Assembly: GCF_014529535.1 (NCBI RefSeq)
Contig: NW_023503313.1
Coordinates: 2,004,081-2,068,080, forward strand
Direction: 5' to 3'
Source of the DNA: Bradysia coprophila
Lineage: Eukaryota; Arthropoda; Insecta; Diptera; Sciaridae
DNA: 64,000 nucleotides
The position numbers were made by a program, and so were the translations under genes. Shown piece by piece: positions 24,937-36,626 of this stretch (position 1 is the stretch's first letter; each line of letters begins with the position of its first letter). The notes under the pieces are model-generated. The model made no database searches. It worked only from the letters and a program-made list of their open reading frames with translations, and was not told the DNA's origin.

Positions 24937-27900
24937 TTAGCTGGCAGTGTTTTGTTGAGCGGAATAAGCTTGGCTTTGAGCGTCCGGCAACGGAAGATTT
25001 GTAGCCTCCAGTCCTTCGAAGAAGCCATCCAATGCTCGACCCCAACCTGAACTGTAGCTATCGTGATGTCCCGCATGCGATTCCACATGATGCGGATGTG
25101 AGACTACCTCATACGTAACATGCTTCTTACTCAACAACTTCTTGAAGCCAATGATTAGTGCCAAAATCAGTGCAACCTTTGACACAATCAAAGCTTTACC
25201 GACCAGCAGCACTAGGCCTTTGAATACCAGCAAGCCAATAATACCGATTTTGGTAATCAGCGCTGCCATCAAAGGTCCAATGTTTCTCATTCTACCTCGA
25301 CCCGATTCGTAGGCAGTCTGAGGATTAATGGACAGGCCAATGTTGAGATTGCCACGAGGTTCACTGGCCACAACCACATCGGCATCGTCAAACATTTTGT
25401 AGCGAAGCGTTCGACTGCGCGCGAAGCTCCACAGTTTATCGGCAATGATGTAACTCAATGCTTCGTCGTCGGTACGTGCTGCTCTTGCCAATGACATGTC
25501 ATCGAATTGGTCATCTTTAGCGGGCACATCGCTGCATGCAAAGTGCATTAAATTAAAACATTTTCGGATTATTTGTTTGCTAAGACCAATTACCTCGACT
25601 GGGTTATTTCGATTTGGCCGAATTCCAGAGAGGATTTCTTAAACAAACGATTCATGTAAGCCAACCATTTCAGCATGACACAAGAACTGTTGTCCCGTTG
25701 TGTGCATTTCCAGTTTAGCTTTTTCACAAAACTCTCTTCAAATTGATGTTTCGTTAGGGATTGAACCTGGAAAGAATTTTTTTTAAACATTAAATTCGAA
25801 AGTCAATTGTAGGAATGTTGCTGTGCTAGTTAGACGGACGCCGCGCCGGTTTCTTTCTTTATTCTTCGAATCCATTTAATCATTTTTTTAAACACAATTG
25901 AATGTTTCCACATCCACTTCAACTGAAATCGTTTTAAAACGGAAATCGAAATGGAAACACAATAATCTTGTCGCTGTGAATGGAAACACCATCCAAGACA
26001 TGATGGTCTTGCTTCAAAAAAATAAAAATGTTAAAAACGATGAAAACTACAACTTGAATCATGTTCCAAGATAATGCCATAAATTGACATTGAATTTTTG
26101 AGGTCACAAATGGTGGTAAAAGAGAACAAGACATAATTGATAATGGACTTCAATAAATTTGATCAGAGACCACAGCACACATTCATAATATATGTAACGA
26201 ACATATTACACCATAATCATACACCGAACGCCAAATGTTCAACATAAAATAGCAATTATCGCAGAAAAACTATAAATTCTGAGGTACACACAAACTTATT
26301 ACCTTCCTCCTATCGTTTACTGCTCAAATATACCGCTAATTTTTAGTAGTACACATTGAGCATGTCGCCGGTGATCTTGTTCTTTTTTATACTATGCGCA
26401 TTTATACCTGGTGTATATTTCATACACACCACATTATTTGTTTGGTATGTAAGCTGCACACACACGAGATATATATATTTTATAAACTTTTTATCGGCCT
26501 AATGCCCGGTTCTAAAAACTATTTGCTTCGTAAAAACTCTAATGTACGATTTGTATCGCAAGTTTATAATTTATGATAGAAAATATAAAATTTTCTTTTT
26601 TCTGTAAAAAGAAATTCGCATGCGGTCGAAAAAGTGTATAAACGAAAATAATCATAAACATTACACATATCACGTATATTAATAGCGAGATCGTCCATAC
26701 AGTAAGTATATGATTTACATTTTCTACACTTCATTCATTGATTCATTCATTTTTTTCGTTCAATAAAAACCGAAGTTTAAATAGAAAATAATTAATTCAG
26801 AAAATATATAAATTGTAATCAATTAATTAATTGGCTCTGCGCTCGTGTACTCCGAGTGCTGTGTGTGCATCTGATTATTATTTTTTAAGTATATCATTTG
26901 GTGGCACACTCCGCGTAATATAATTTTAATTAGAAAGTTGCAGAATGAAATAGAATTCGAATGTTTTTTCTCTGGTTTTATTCTGAATGCTGAACAGAAA
27001 TCTCAATATAATTACATCTCTACAGCCGTTAGCTGTGCGTACATTGATGACTTAATTATACCTGATACCTCTACACTGTCAGCATAATTCCTACATATTC
27101 GCCAATAAAATTATAAAGATCATCACAATAACTAATAAGCTGATGATACGGTTTTTTATGGTAAATGATTATGAAGTTGATAATTGCGATTTCCAATTGG
27201 AAAATATTGTCTTCTTTGTGGGTGTGATTTATGTTCAATAGAGTAAAAAAATAATTGACAGGCAGTGTGGAGCAAATGGAGCAATTATTTGGATTACCTT
27301 GTCGCATGTGTGTGCTACATACACACATTTTATTTTAGAATAGAAATTATTGGTAATGATTGATGTGCATCGATATTGAATGGTATGTTCGATGAACTAC
27401 AAATTTATCCGTCACATACTTAAACGTTGCCATAATTTCTTTCGTGAATATAGCTTAGTGAAACTGTTATTAATATAATGTATTCGAGTACATTAAATGT
27501 CTACTTTTGAAATTCAGTTGTGGGATGAGTCTGTAGGACACCCACTTTTCCGAGAAATCTTAGAGAAACTTAACATAAAATGTGAAGAATGACACAAAAA
27601 CAGAATGGGAAAATTGGAAATATTTCTGGCAAAGCACGCACCAAAACGATTCCTTTTGTAACATGCCAGAAAATTACTGCAAATTTTAATATCGGATGTG
27701 TGATGGGATAGTGACGGGTGTTTTCGGAAAATAAAATATAAGAAACGTTTTCATAGCAGTCCAAAATTGCTCATTACAAAATTTTAAAGGCCTCGACCGG
27801 CACATCAGTTTGTGTTTTTATTGAATAAACATGCATACAACGTGAAGATTTTTTTTATTAAATTCATTTCATTCCAAGAACTTTTCTGTGTATTGTTAAG

Positions 27901-30199
27901 TTTTCATTTCCTTTTTGTGCCTCTTCTTGTGAATTTTTTAAAGTTTGCAGTTGACGAATATCGTTTACAGAAGAGGATTGAGCTAATTTTCTATGACCTG
28001 AATTCATATTTCCTAAAATTTCACAAATTTTCCCACATTTTTTCGAATTTTACCAAAGATGCAAGACTTCACATAAATACCAAAAATATTTTTTCGTGAA
28101 AATTAGGGAAACCTGGGAAAATATGGAAAAATTCTGGAAAATTTGGGAAAACATTTTCCGAAAAAAACGCTTTTCTTGAATATTTGGAAAAGATAATCTA
28201 GATATTAAATCTAAATAAAGATAATCTAAAGATTAAAAGCATGATTATAAAGTTATTGCAGATTGATTTTCAGAAAACCAAAACAGATATTCATAGCTTG
28301 CATTTGAACCATTTGGTACAACTCATAAAGTTAGACGAATGTTTTGAATACTCGCTATGATGTATTTATTAAATAATCAAGATAAAGGTTCTCAGTCTCG
28401 ATAGATTTTGTTTGCATTTTTTTCCCTTCCATTCAGCAAGTAATCAAAGCTCCTTTCCTGGAAAAAGTTGAGAGAATTTCCTAAATAATTATGCTTTGAA
28501 TCTGTCCATATTATATGAACCGCTCGCTACAATTTGCCTGAACCTGAAGAAAATAGAAAGCAATGATTTGGTCCAGAAAGCAAAACAACAATTGCCTACA
28601 AAAGTCAATTGCCTATTCGTATTTCCTTCTTCACATGCAACTATCATTTCAAAGACCCTACAGCTCTTGATTTATCAGTAAGTATCTAGTGTTGTCAAAT
28701 ATGTACAACAAACTAAAAATTCCGCAAAATGTTTTTTTTTTGTAATTTTATGAGAACAGTTTCAATTAAATTTCAAGGACAAAAATTATGAACGATCTAA
28801 GCTATTTTCAAAAGCAGGTTTCATCAATCCTTTCAATCATCTACATTTTCAGTCAGTGTTTGTTTGAAAAACCTAAGGTATTTACAAAAATTACATTCGA
28901 TTTGCATAATTCTCAGGTGTTGAAAAATTTTGGTTATGAAAGGCTAATAACGACGAAAAAGAAATCAACCAAATGAGAACTGTGAAAATTATGATCAAGT
29001 CACGCTTTGATAATCTATATTTTGTTCTATGCACAGGTTGAAAATAGTCGAAATTTCTTCAAAGTCTTACTCGTATCATTCTGAACATAAACGTTTAAGC
29101 TAACACAAAATAATAATGTCAATGGAATTCAGTGTCATCGGTTCGGCCCTTGAGTAGCTCTTCTTTATTTATTAACATTATCGCTAGTCTACGTCTCCAT
29201 AAACAAATCACTGAAATGAGACATTCGAGTCTTATTATCCGCACAAATTGATTCATTTTTATTGACTAGCACATCCTATACACTCCTTATTAAACTTTAA
29301 AGTAATAAGAATAGGCACACAGTTCCATGTTTTTTCTGTTCTTTCTAAATAGAGTACTGAAACTGGACAGTGTATTATACAAACGTAAAATCCTGTAAAA
29401 ACATTTTCACGTTAAATAGAGTACTTTCTGCAGCTGACCACTATGATCACTCATGTTTGAAATGCGTTGAATACATCCAATGTGAAGTACTAAATTTAGC
29501 ATAATGTTCAGATCATTCAGATCGTCGAACAAATTCTAGATTTAGTCGTTCTAATCTTTCAAATATTGGTATAGTGTTGCATTCAAATAAAGAAAATTTA
29601 TGAAATCTATTAAATTTGTTAGAAGCGTCGCTGTTTATATTTTTTAAGTTTCCTACCCGTTTCTGCTGGTACACGTTTTCCAATTTTAATAAATTATGAA
29701 GCGTAAGAAGTTCTTTTTAAACATTTTTCAATTTAGGAGGTGATTTTTTTAAAGGAAATCTACCAAAAGCAGACCCTGAATGCGGTGTGCAACTAAAAAT
29801 TTATTTTTATCGAACTTATCACATTGGGATCAAGTCAAATTGCATTCTCATTTTCAAACTAAAAAAAAATTGCAATTCTTCCAAAAAAAAAATCAAACTC
29901 AGTGCTGCAATCGCAGTCACCATTTCTCTGAAGTTCTTTTCATTTTTTTAAATTTTTAAATTAAACTAAACATCCACAAGAACGCACCATTATCGACCAA
30001 TAAAAAATTCAAAACTTAAAAAAAAATCACACAAATGATCATAGAACAAATAAACAAATAAATAAAATCCTTTTGGTCTTACCGTATTGTCATTTTGTTC
30101 CAATGTTCCGTTGGCAAAGGTTATAAAAACCAAAACACAACTTATAACTACAAGAGGTCTCATATCGCGATGTTCTTTAAGCACTTTTCCAACAGACAA
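24937..30199 (-). CDS. Osiris family protein (DUF1676), 3 exons, 294 aa
   Basis: Minus-strand exons are 30199-30083, 25766-25594 and 25531-24937, totalling 885 nt. Splice sites are ACG|GTAAGA, TTCCAG|GTT, GAG|GTAATT and ATGCAG|C, with phases 0 and 2 matching. Exon 1 holds the signal peptide (MRPLVVISCVLVFITFANG; an upstream in-frame ATG adds 12 residues). Exon 2 carries the two-cysteine region (WKC-x6-SC). Exon 3 has the DUF1676 hydrophobic block (GPLMAALITKIGIIGLLVFK ... VALILALIIGFKKLL) and, near the end, AQSQAY, a variant of the AQxLAY motif. It also has a His-rich stretch (HPHHVESHAGHH). The 4.3-kb first intron is large against the 60-bp second intron. A minus-strand TATA box lies at 30310-30318. 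The protein is expected to be secreted or endosomal in cuticle-forming epithelia. All exons support each other, so the gene call is secure; the paralogue number is not. Confidence 0.9.
28496..28976 (+). CDS. Weak candidate spliced coding fragment, unrecognised
   Basis: Two open segments, 28496-28677 and 28778-28976, are joined by a canonical GTAAGT...TTTCAAG intron with matching phase (2). They would give about 126 residues ending at TGA. There is no ATG in the first segment, so it would be partial at the 5' end. The frame upstream is closed by TGA near 28469. Immediately before that, a strong acceptor (TTCCATTCAG) opens another short protein-like frame one base out of register. No domain is recognised. 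It lies inside the first intron of the Osiris gene on the opposite strand. It may be a decayed gene or chance AT-rich reading frames. Confidence 0.22.
29347..29420 (+). repeat. Dispersed repeat (GAAACTGGACAGTGTAT), copy A
   Basis: AATAGAGTACTGAAACTGGA... aligns with 38232-38350 and 44246-44372. This copy lacks the downstream CAGCTGTCACTCGAAG part. Confidence 0.6.
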
Positions 30200-30309
30200 T
30201 AAAAATAAAATTCACAACACGCACTTCTATGTCGCTCAGCAATACTGTGGTCTATGATGATGCCATGTTGGTAATGGACAGACTAATGTATGCTGCATTA
30301 ATTGATTAA

Positions 30310-30318
30310 GGTTATATA
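30310..30318 (-). promoter_or_regulatory. TATA box of the Osiris gene at 24937-30199
   Basis: The minus strand reads CATATATAACC about 115 bases upstream of the first ATG (30199). A start about 30 bases downstream falls near an initiator-like TTAGTC at about 30285 and leaves a short 5' UTR. Confidence 0.5.
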
Positions 30319-31230
30319 TGCAATTTTGTTGTCGCTTTTTTTACACTCAATTGCATTTTCTTCGTTTCTGCATTAAATATAGGTTAAAGTATTGCTCTCA
30401 CAGTGATAATATGGTTTACTCAAACCACGACTCGATAGACCAGTATGTATTGAATAGATTGAATAAAGTAAGATCCCCTGGTTTTGTTTCAACTTTTTTG
30501 TCGGTTTAAATGGTGACGAGTTGATTTTCTTACGCGCATTCGGTTACACTTGAAAAAGGGTATATAGACTTGTCTTTCAAAACGACATCAACTACTTTCT
30601 TGTTGTTGTCCAATTATTTTAGCGCTCAAAAACGAGTTTTCATTTCAATTGCTATTCTATGAACGGAACATACGTGCATTTATCGGAATTTGCTACAGGC
30701 TCTGCTGGTGGTATCAAGTCTTACTTTTTAAAAGAAAATTTCTGAAAAAAATGATTTCAATAGCCGTTCAAAGAATTTGTTTACGTTACTTTTATGTGCA
30801 GTGATATTAGACTTCAAAAACTCGCCCAAAGACAGGTGATTTCAAATTCATTGAAAAGCTTGTTTGTTTGTCGTGGTTTTTTTTAATCCGTTGATCAGAA
30901 AGCACCTCTACGCGCAATAAATAACAGATCAAAAGAAAACTTTTAATGAATCCGGCTTCTATATGCATTCTATGCAATAATTTCAAAATTGGATTATTAC
31001 TTTTATTGGTCTTGCGATAAACTGGAAAATTTGTACTAGAAAAACTCAATCAACCAAGAGCTGAAAGACTTCATAATTTATCATATGCAATTATTATTAA
31101 TGGCAGTGTGATGAAAATATTGTTGAGTGGAGTTTCATTGAAGAAATTACTCTTTTTTTGTCTGAACAAAAGAAAACTGTAGCACTCGTCGTCGATCGAA
31201 ACAGTGGAGAAATATTTTTGTGTGGAAAGT
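30319..31230. other. Short intergenic stretch
   Basis: Apart from the possible penultimate exon of the gene ending at 31519, nothing was recognised. Confidence 0.5.
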
Positions 31231-31297
31231 TCTTTTTCGGGTGAAATTTTGTGTAAATCCATCTGTAAATGTTGTTCTATTTTGGGCTGCTTTTCAG

Positions 31298-31519
31298 CAC
31301 TATTACGCTAAAATGTGTCGATCAATTTTTCCATGTTCACTGCTAAGAATCTTACACAAACAGCAGTACGAAAGAATAATCGGTGATAAAGAAGTATTTG
31401 AAAATCTTGGGAAAAGCGATTTCCGAACGCGGCATGTACTGTTTTATAATAAGGAAACGCGTAGTCGGAATTTCATGTCGGTCTATGAGAGAATTAAAGT
31501 TCGAATAGTGGAAAAATAA
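31298..31519 (+). CDS. Terminal exon of an unrecognised gene
   Basis: An acceptor (GCTGCTTTTCAG) precedes 31298. The reading frame after it runs 73 codons to TAA at 31517-31519, and AATAAA follows at once (31524-31529). The peptide begins HYYAKMCRSIFPCSLLRILH and ends SVYERIKVRIVEK. It has mixed composition unlike the Phe/Leu/Ile-rich junk frames nearby. A plausible preceding exon ends at a CGG|GTGAAA donor near 31233, giving a 65-base intron and adding a basic stretch (TRRRSKQW). The start was not found. No family was recognised. It lies about 1 kb upstream of the third Osiris gene's promoter, on the other strand. Confidence 0.4.
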   Translation, partial: HYYAKMCRSIFPCSLLRILHKQQYERIIGDKEVFENLGKSDFRTRHVLFYNKETRSRNFMSVYERIKVRIVEK

Positions 31520-31751
31520 ACAAAATAAAAGTTTTTCTTTCATCACAAAATTTCGAACTTTTCGTGCGGAAAATTTCTAAAAATTTTCATTGGCCCCTAT
31601 AACAATTAATAATACTTTTTTCTTCACTTCATACTAAAAATAAACTAATTTTATTAGAGCATAACATGCGTTTTATGTCGATAGTCTGTCCGGGTGGTGA
31701 AGAACAAATAATTCAATATGACAGTGAGAAAAGAAATAGAGTTTCTTTAAC

Positions 31752-31990
31752 TCAGTGACGAAAAGTAACTGTTACGTTGCCAATTTATTGAGATTAGTTA
31801 TTTTCCTAAAGCAGGTTGAAAGGCTTTTTTAGTGAATGAAAGCACGAGCCGGAGGCGAGTTCTGGAATCAAATTCGCTAAAAAGTCTTTCAGCTTAAGTT
31901 GGGAACAATGTTTTTCCTAAACGACGAGAGAAATACGCGACGAAGTCGCGATACCTTATTACTAGTTAGGAAAAACGTTGAATTATTTGT
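31752..31990. repeat. Foldback region with CTCG-type loop
   Basis: CAGTGACGAAAAGTAAC starts the unit. The arms GGTTGAAAGGCTTTTTTAGT and the complement at 31880-31900 enclose CACGAGCCGGAGGCGAGT. A second hairpin with CGCGACGAAGTCGCG follows. Confidence 0.6.
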
Positions 31991-32231
31991 TTATCGAGGG
32001 AGGGAAATAGATAATTCCAGAGGTGAACACAACGTTTTTCATAAATGCGTGGTGTGATTAACTGTTTTTCTCCAAAACAAAAACGTTTCTTTGCTACACA
32101 ATTTTTCGAAACAAGAGGGATAAGCGTTTTCTTCCATAAACTGTCATCAAAAAAGACGTCATTTTCTCATGGACTTCTGAGTGTAGAAAAAGTTATTTGT
32201 TAACCAGGTGGAGAAAGAAAAAAATTTCACC

Positions 32232-33030
32232 AAGAATGAAAGTTTGCGGAGAGCTTGTGAAACGAATGCAACTCGAGTACAATGAATTGGCTCGCGAAAT
32301 TGAAGTGTACATTGTATCAGCTTGTGGTTTCGATTCCATTCCGGCGGACCTAGGAACGGTGTTCTTCGAAAAAACATTTGATGGACAAGTCACCAATGCC
32401 ATCGAATCATTTATGTGGTTTAAATACATCGGTCCGGAAAAAGGAGCTTGAATTTATCATTTATCGATCACCCTACACCAGTTATCCGGTTGGTGGTAAG
32501 AATACATATTGCTTACCATTTTCCGGTGCGGACAGGTCAGTCGTGATGAGGTCTCAGCGATTGATGTTCGAAGAGGAAAAAAAAGGCTCCAGTTCAAATA
32601 CGAAACTACTTCACCGTAAAGTACGTGTACTGCATTTGGTTTGATCGAAAGTTTGATTTCGAATTTTTTATATTTTTTTCTTCAGATCTTTTTTGGAAGT
32701 TCTAGTGTTATTCATAACAGCAGGACTGTTCGCACTACTGACTAGATTCGCATTCGGCATACAATTATTGCTAACGGTACGTTTGCAGTTGATTTGATCT
32801 ATATTACACATCTCGACTGATCTTACTTCTTCGTTCGGTTTCAGTATCCAAAATTATTTTCCTTTGCAGCCGCTAGCCATGAAGGACCTCCTGAGCAGAA
32901 AATGAACAACACTCAATTCATATTTCTATTCAAAGGCAACGGTTGGAATGAAAGATCATCTGATTCTAAAGTCATACCGAATGGTGAACCGGTTAAAAAG
33001 CATTCGATCACTTTAAATAAAAACTTTTAA
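32232..33030 (+). pseudogene. Saccharopine dehydrogenase-like oxidoreductase (SCCPDH) fragment
   Basis: The C-terminal half of the SCCPDH family is recognisable. MQLEYNELA and VYIVSACGFDSIPADLGTVF at 32265-32360 match the family's conserved GFDSIPADLG core. KNTYCLPFSGADRSVVMRSQ (32499-32560) and FTVK precede a GTACGT donor (intron 32621-32685). Exon 32686-32776 encodes the membrane-like LEVLVLFITAGLFALLTRF, and a second intron (32777-32844) precedes YPKLFSFAAASHEGPPEQK up to a stop at 33028-33030. Defects: the NAD-binding Rossmann N-terminus is absent; TGA follows GPEKGA at about 32449, where roughly 40-60 family residues are missing; an A8 run at about 32577 shifts the frame by +1; the C-terminus is truncated. 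Introns are kept, so this is a decayed duplicate and not a processed copy. The intact gene is not in the window. Confidence 0.75.
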
Positions 33031-33727
33031 TTGATGATATATACTCTCTCTAGCAAACAAACTACTTTTATTTAGGTGGTCAGAGTTTCTTACATGTAAA
33101 TTACAGAGTATAGTCAGTCAAAATGTAGAATAGTGTTTGTAGCATCAAAGAAGTAAGGTGTGAATTTGACACAGAGAGATGAGAGTTTGTTTACTAGGGA
33201 GAGTGTTGAAGATATCGTTATTTCCTACAGCAAAAAAATGTTTCTTCGAATTTTTTGAATCACATAGGGTGGTCCAAAAACGTGGTCACGTGGTCAAAGT
33301 GAGAAAATGTTTCACTGTTTTCATCATATTTCAGATGGAAATAATGATTTCATATTGGATTTTCCGTTTTATGTACACTTTGCTGGTATCATAACATTTC
33401 ATAACAATTTCTTCGCTTTCAATTTCTTCCATGAACTGTTTGAAATTGATCTCAACGGAATCGGAAATAACAAGAAAAAAAATCGATTGACATTATAATC
33501 ATCGGGTGGCAGTTTTTGAGTAGATCCAGTTCATTCGATTCAGCATTAACATTTCGTCAGAGTCATAAGAAGAACTAAATTTTCGTTAATAGAAAAATAA
33601 TAGCAATGTCTCGTCTATCAGTGAAATGTTGGCGGATAATATAAAATCCAAGGTGATGTTTATTTAAGAAAATCTTAATTCGGCAAACTTTTTATTCATT
33701 TTTATAAACCTAAATTTGTATCAGAAT

Positions 33728-34600
33728 ATGAAACAAATTCCACCCATGGAGTGGCTTCTATTCTTAACAAGAGTTACCCTAATCTATTCATCCAGAACCA
33801 CGGCAAACGAAATTTTTGATTTTGATTTGGTCTTCTGCAATAACAGTATATATGATCAACGACAAAATCGTAATATATTTCCCTCTGTTATTAAACTAAG
33901 ACATGAAAGGGTAATTAAAGTCATTGCCAAGTGGTTTCTGTTTTCATAGCTGAAATGAATATCCAATTAATAGTTCATAAAACGTTTTCGAGGCATGTTT
34001 TTGATTAGCGTGACTTGTGCTAATATTTTTCGGCTATTCTGTATTTGAAAGAGAATGTACTCGTTAGATGTTTTGGTCCGTATTTACCCGAGGGCGAAGC
34101 AACTAGACGCAAAGTCGAGTTCCACATGAGTTATTCTTTTTTTTATCGGGAAGTCAATTGTAAATTACCCACCCTGCTATTCTCCCTTAGTGACTACCCA
34201 CTAGATTGTCGACGATTCGGTCTACACTCGTTTTTACAGCGTGAGTGAAGTTTCTTACCCCATTATGATTTTAAGATGGTCTAATTTGGTCTAGGGAAGT
34301 TAATTTGTAACTTGTAACAAATCAAAGTGAGTATAGCTCCGGTGCAGTTCAGGTTTTTATAAAAAGATATTTTTTTCTTCAAAGCAACAGAAAAGCATGA
34401 CAACAATCTTACTCAACCGGTCTCAGAAATCGAAAAACTAATTTCTTCAAATGAGACCACTCAACCGGTCTCAGATATCGAAGAAAATATTTTCTTCAAA
34501 CGAGACCACTCAACCGATCTCAGATATCGAAGAAAATATTTTCTTCAAACGAGACCACTCATCCAGTTTCGCACAGTTCACCAATAAATGTTAGCAAAGA
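33728..34600 (+). CDS. Putative secreted protein with repeated tail, unrecognised
   Basis: Three segments have consistent splice phases: 33728-33910 (AGG|GTAATT), 34054-34240 (CAGC|GTGAGT) and from 34385 (TTCTTCAAAG|CA). Exon 1 from ATG 33728 or 33746 encodes a hydrophobic start MEWLLFLTRVTLIYS that looks like a signal peptide. Exon 2 encodes RCFGPYLPEGEATRRKVEF and three further cysteine-containing stretches. Exon 3 opens into 16-residue repeats (LTQPVSEIEKLISSNETT, then TQPVSDIEEN). In the next repeat an extra T moves the frame, and translation of the sequence as given stops at about 34598. Introns are 143 and 144 bases. No known family was recognised. The joint phase agreement is the main support; RNA evidence is lacking. 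Confidence 0.4.
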
Positions 34601-34885
34601 GACTACTTGTTTCGTCTCAAGCGATCTGGACATATAACTGCAACGAGACCACTCATCCAGTCTCGCACAGTTCACCAATAAATGTTAGCAAAGAGACTAC
34701 TTGTTTCGTCTCAAGCGATCTGGACATATAACTGCAACGAGACCACTCATCCAGTCTCGCACAGTTCACCAATAAATGTTAGCAAAGAGACTACTTGTTT
34801 CGTCTCAAGCGATCTGAGTATATTACTGCAACGAGACGACTCATCCAGTCTCGCACAGTCTAGCGAAATAATATTCGAAAACAGC
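34411..34885 (+). repeat. Composite minisatellite: 48/49-bp units then three 94-bp units
   Basis: Units begin with ACTCA(A/T)CC at 34411, 34459, 34508 and 34557 (spacings 48, 49, 49), and then at 34651, 34745 and 34839 (spacing 94). All share the hexamers GAGACC and GGTCTC or TCTCGC. The first unit is in frame with the upstream candidate exon (48 = 16 codons). The later 49- and 94-bp units cannot keep a single frame. The 94-bp units are nearly identical, so they expanded recently. Confidence 0.9.
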
Positions 34886-36319
34886 CTACTCGTCCGTCCT
34901 ACGGTATTCTCATTTGTTCATCCGAAATTGTTTTAGCAAAAAGAAATATATTTTGAGACCGAATTGAGAATTCCAGCTTTGAGACTGGAATTAGACAGTT
35001 GAGAATACGTATTTCGTGGTCTCATGAGATCGACCCTACTAACTACACCACTACTAAATCCTTTGAACTTAACAAAATATTTGATTTTCCTTTCGCCTCC
35101 ACGGGATTTGAACAAAATCTCCAGGCTTCAAAATAAGCTCGAGCACATAACATTTGAAAATTCGTATATTTTTCTCGACAGTCGTAGTTTATTTTCGATT
35201 ACGTCAAGCGAGTGTAGTCGATAAGGTCAGAACGTTTACCGAGCCGGTTGTGCAAATCGAATGATTGGAGATTGTTGGGGGCATCGAAAAAATAGGTTCT
35301 AGAAGAAGAGACAAAGTTTTCGGCCGCTCTCGGCTCCGCCTCGCCTCTTCAAAGTTCAAGTGCAGAGGTGTCTTTGTCGAGTTGTTTCTCCGGCTGTATG
35401 GCACGTAGAATACCAAATGAAAGGTAGAAGTCCAAAGTTTATTTTGCCACGAAAATGGTTGGATTTTTGTTGTTGTATTCATTGGAATGTATCTTGTCAG
35501 TACCAAAACGAAAATTAAACTCTCTTTCAGTTATGTTACACACTAAAATGAACAACGATTTTTGTGCTGGGGTAACAACACTATTATAAAATTTCATTTG
35601 ACCGAATGCTCCGAAAAATTATACCAATAATTTAAAAAAAATATTTATTTTGTGCAATTAGTCCTACTATTGGGCGCTTATAAAATCGCTAAATGAATAA
35701 ATGACCCAAGTACATCCGAACGCAATTCATGCATTATAAAACATAAACATTACATCCCGTTCTTTCCCCCATTTCCGAACAATCATTTACTCGGAAAAGT
35801 CAAACATACCAGGACAGCAAATACTAATTTTATTGCCTATCCAACCGGAATATTGTTGTTACACGTACATTTCCCACCTAAGGAAAGTGGTCGTTACATG
35901 TGGGAACTTTTTTAATTACATCACAAGTGAAGGAATATTCATATGAAAATTCATTACTTACCAGGAAATTTTCATTACTCATCAGCAAAAATTTATCTAC
36001 TATTTAAATTTACTATTCGTTAGGTATTTATAGCACTAAAATCGAAACAATGACTCACGATGTTGTTTCAGTTTTGATACCACAAACTTTGTGACTTGAA
36101 AACACAAAATTAAAAGTGACGGCCATTTTGTCTATATTATTATTATCATGTACTTTGTACTCACTTCACTTCAGAGCAAAATTTATTGAAACACCACAAA
36201 AATCGACAAATATTACGCAAAATATGAATCTAGCACTTCACAAAAATAAAACAGTCGAAGAAGTTTGTCAACATGTCACCAAAGCAGTAGTGTTGCCAGT
36301 GTGAGCCGATTTCATCAGC

Positions 36320-36495
36320 AGACTAGACTCGTTTATATACACGCACGGAATTTTGAAAACCGACACGTTTTCTGTTTCTGTGTTTTGCTTGAGGTTTTGA
36401 TTTCTCCGTATAAAAATACATTCAAAATTCACAAAAAAAAACAGTAAACCACATAACAGCCAATGTGTCGGTTTTCAAAATTCCGTGAGTGTAGC
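36320..36495. repeat. Foldback element
   Basis: CACGCACGGAATTTTGAAAA and the complement TTTTCAAAATTCCGTGAGTG bound the unit, with matching inner ACCGACACG / TGTGTCGGT. Confidence 0.75.
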
Positions 36496-36509
36496 TATTT
36501 TCATAATAA

Positions 36510-36620
36510 GGTAGTAAATGGGATAGTTTTGCGCACTAGATGTGAGATTGCCGATACGAGCGAAGCAAGTTCGGCAACACATCGTGTGCGCAAAACCCCC
36601 ATTTACTACCGTGTTAGGAA
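36510..36620. repeat. Palindrome GGTAGTAAATGG..., copy 1
   Basis: GGTAGTAAATGGGATAGTTT to CCCCCATTTACTACC, with TTTTGCGCAC / GTGCGCAAAA arms and loop GATACGAGCGAAGCAAGT. It recurs in opposite orientation at about 37235-37345. Confidence 0.8.
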
Positions 36621-36626
36621 CAAGGT

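Larger units (their letters stand above)
25767..30082 (-). other. Large first intron of the Osiris gene at 24937-30199
   Basis: The intron spans 25595-25765 exon boundaries to 30082 and is AT-rich. It contains one fragment of a dispersed repeat (29347-29420) and a weak candidate opposite-strand spliced reading frame at 28496-28976, listed separately. Otherwise nothing recognisable was seen, apart from GGGAAAAT-type low-complexity sequence at about 28100-28160. Confidence 0.6.

Noticed and set aside
24782-25088. Minus-strand frames overlapping the end of the third Osiris gene
   Set aside because: Alternative registers of a well-supported exon.
33307-33498. Frame after a TTTCAG acceptor (DGNNDFILDFPFYV...)
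   Set aside because: A donor follows soon after, but no partner exon fits; the remainder is Phe-rich from a pyrimidine tract.
34411-34885. CRISPR-like regular repeats
   Set aside because: Units are contiguous minisatellite copies without unique spacers, and the DNA is eukaryotic.
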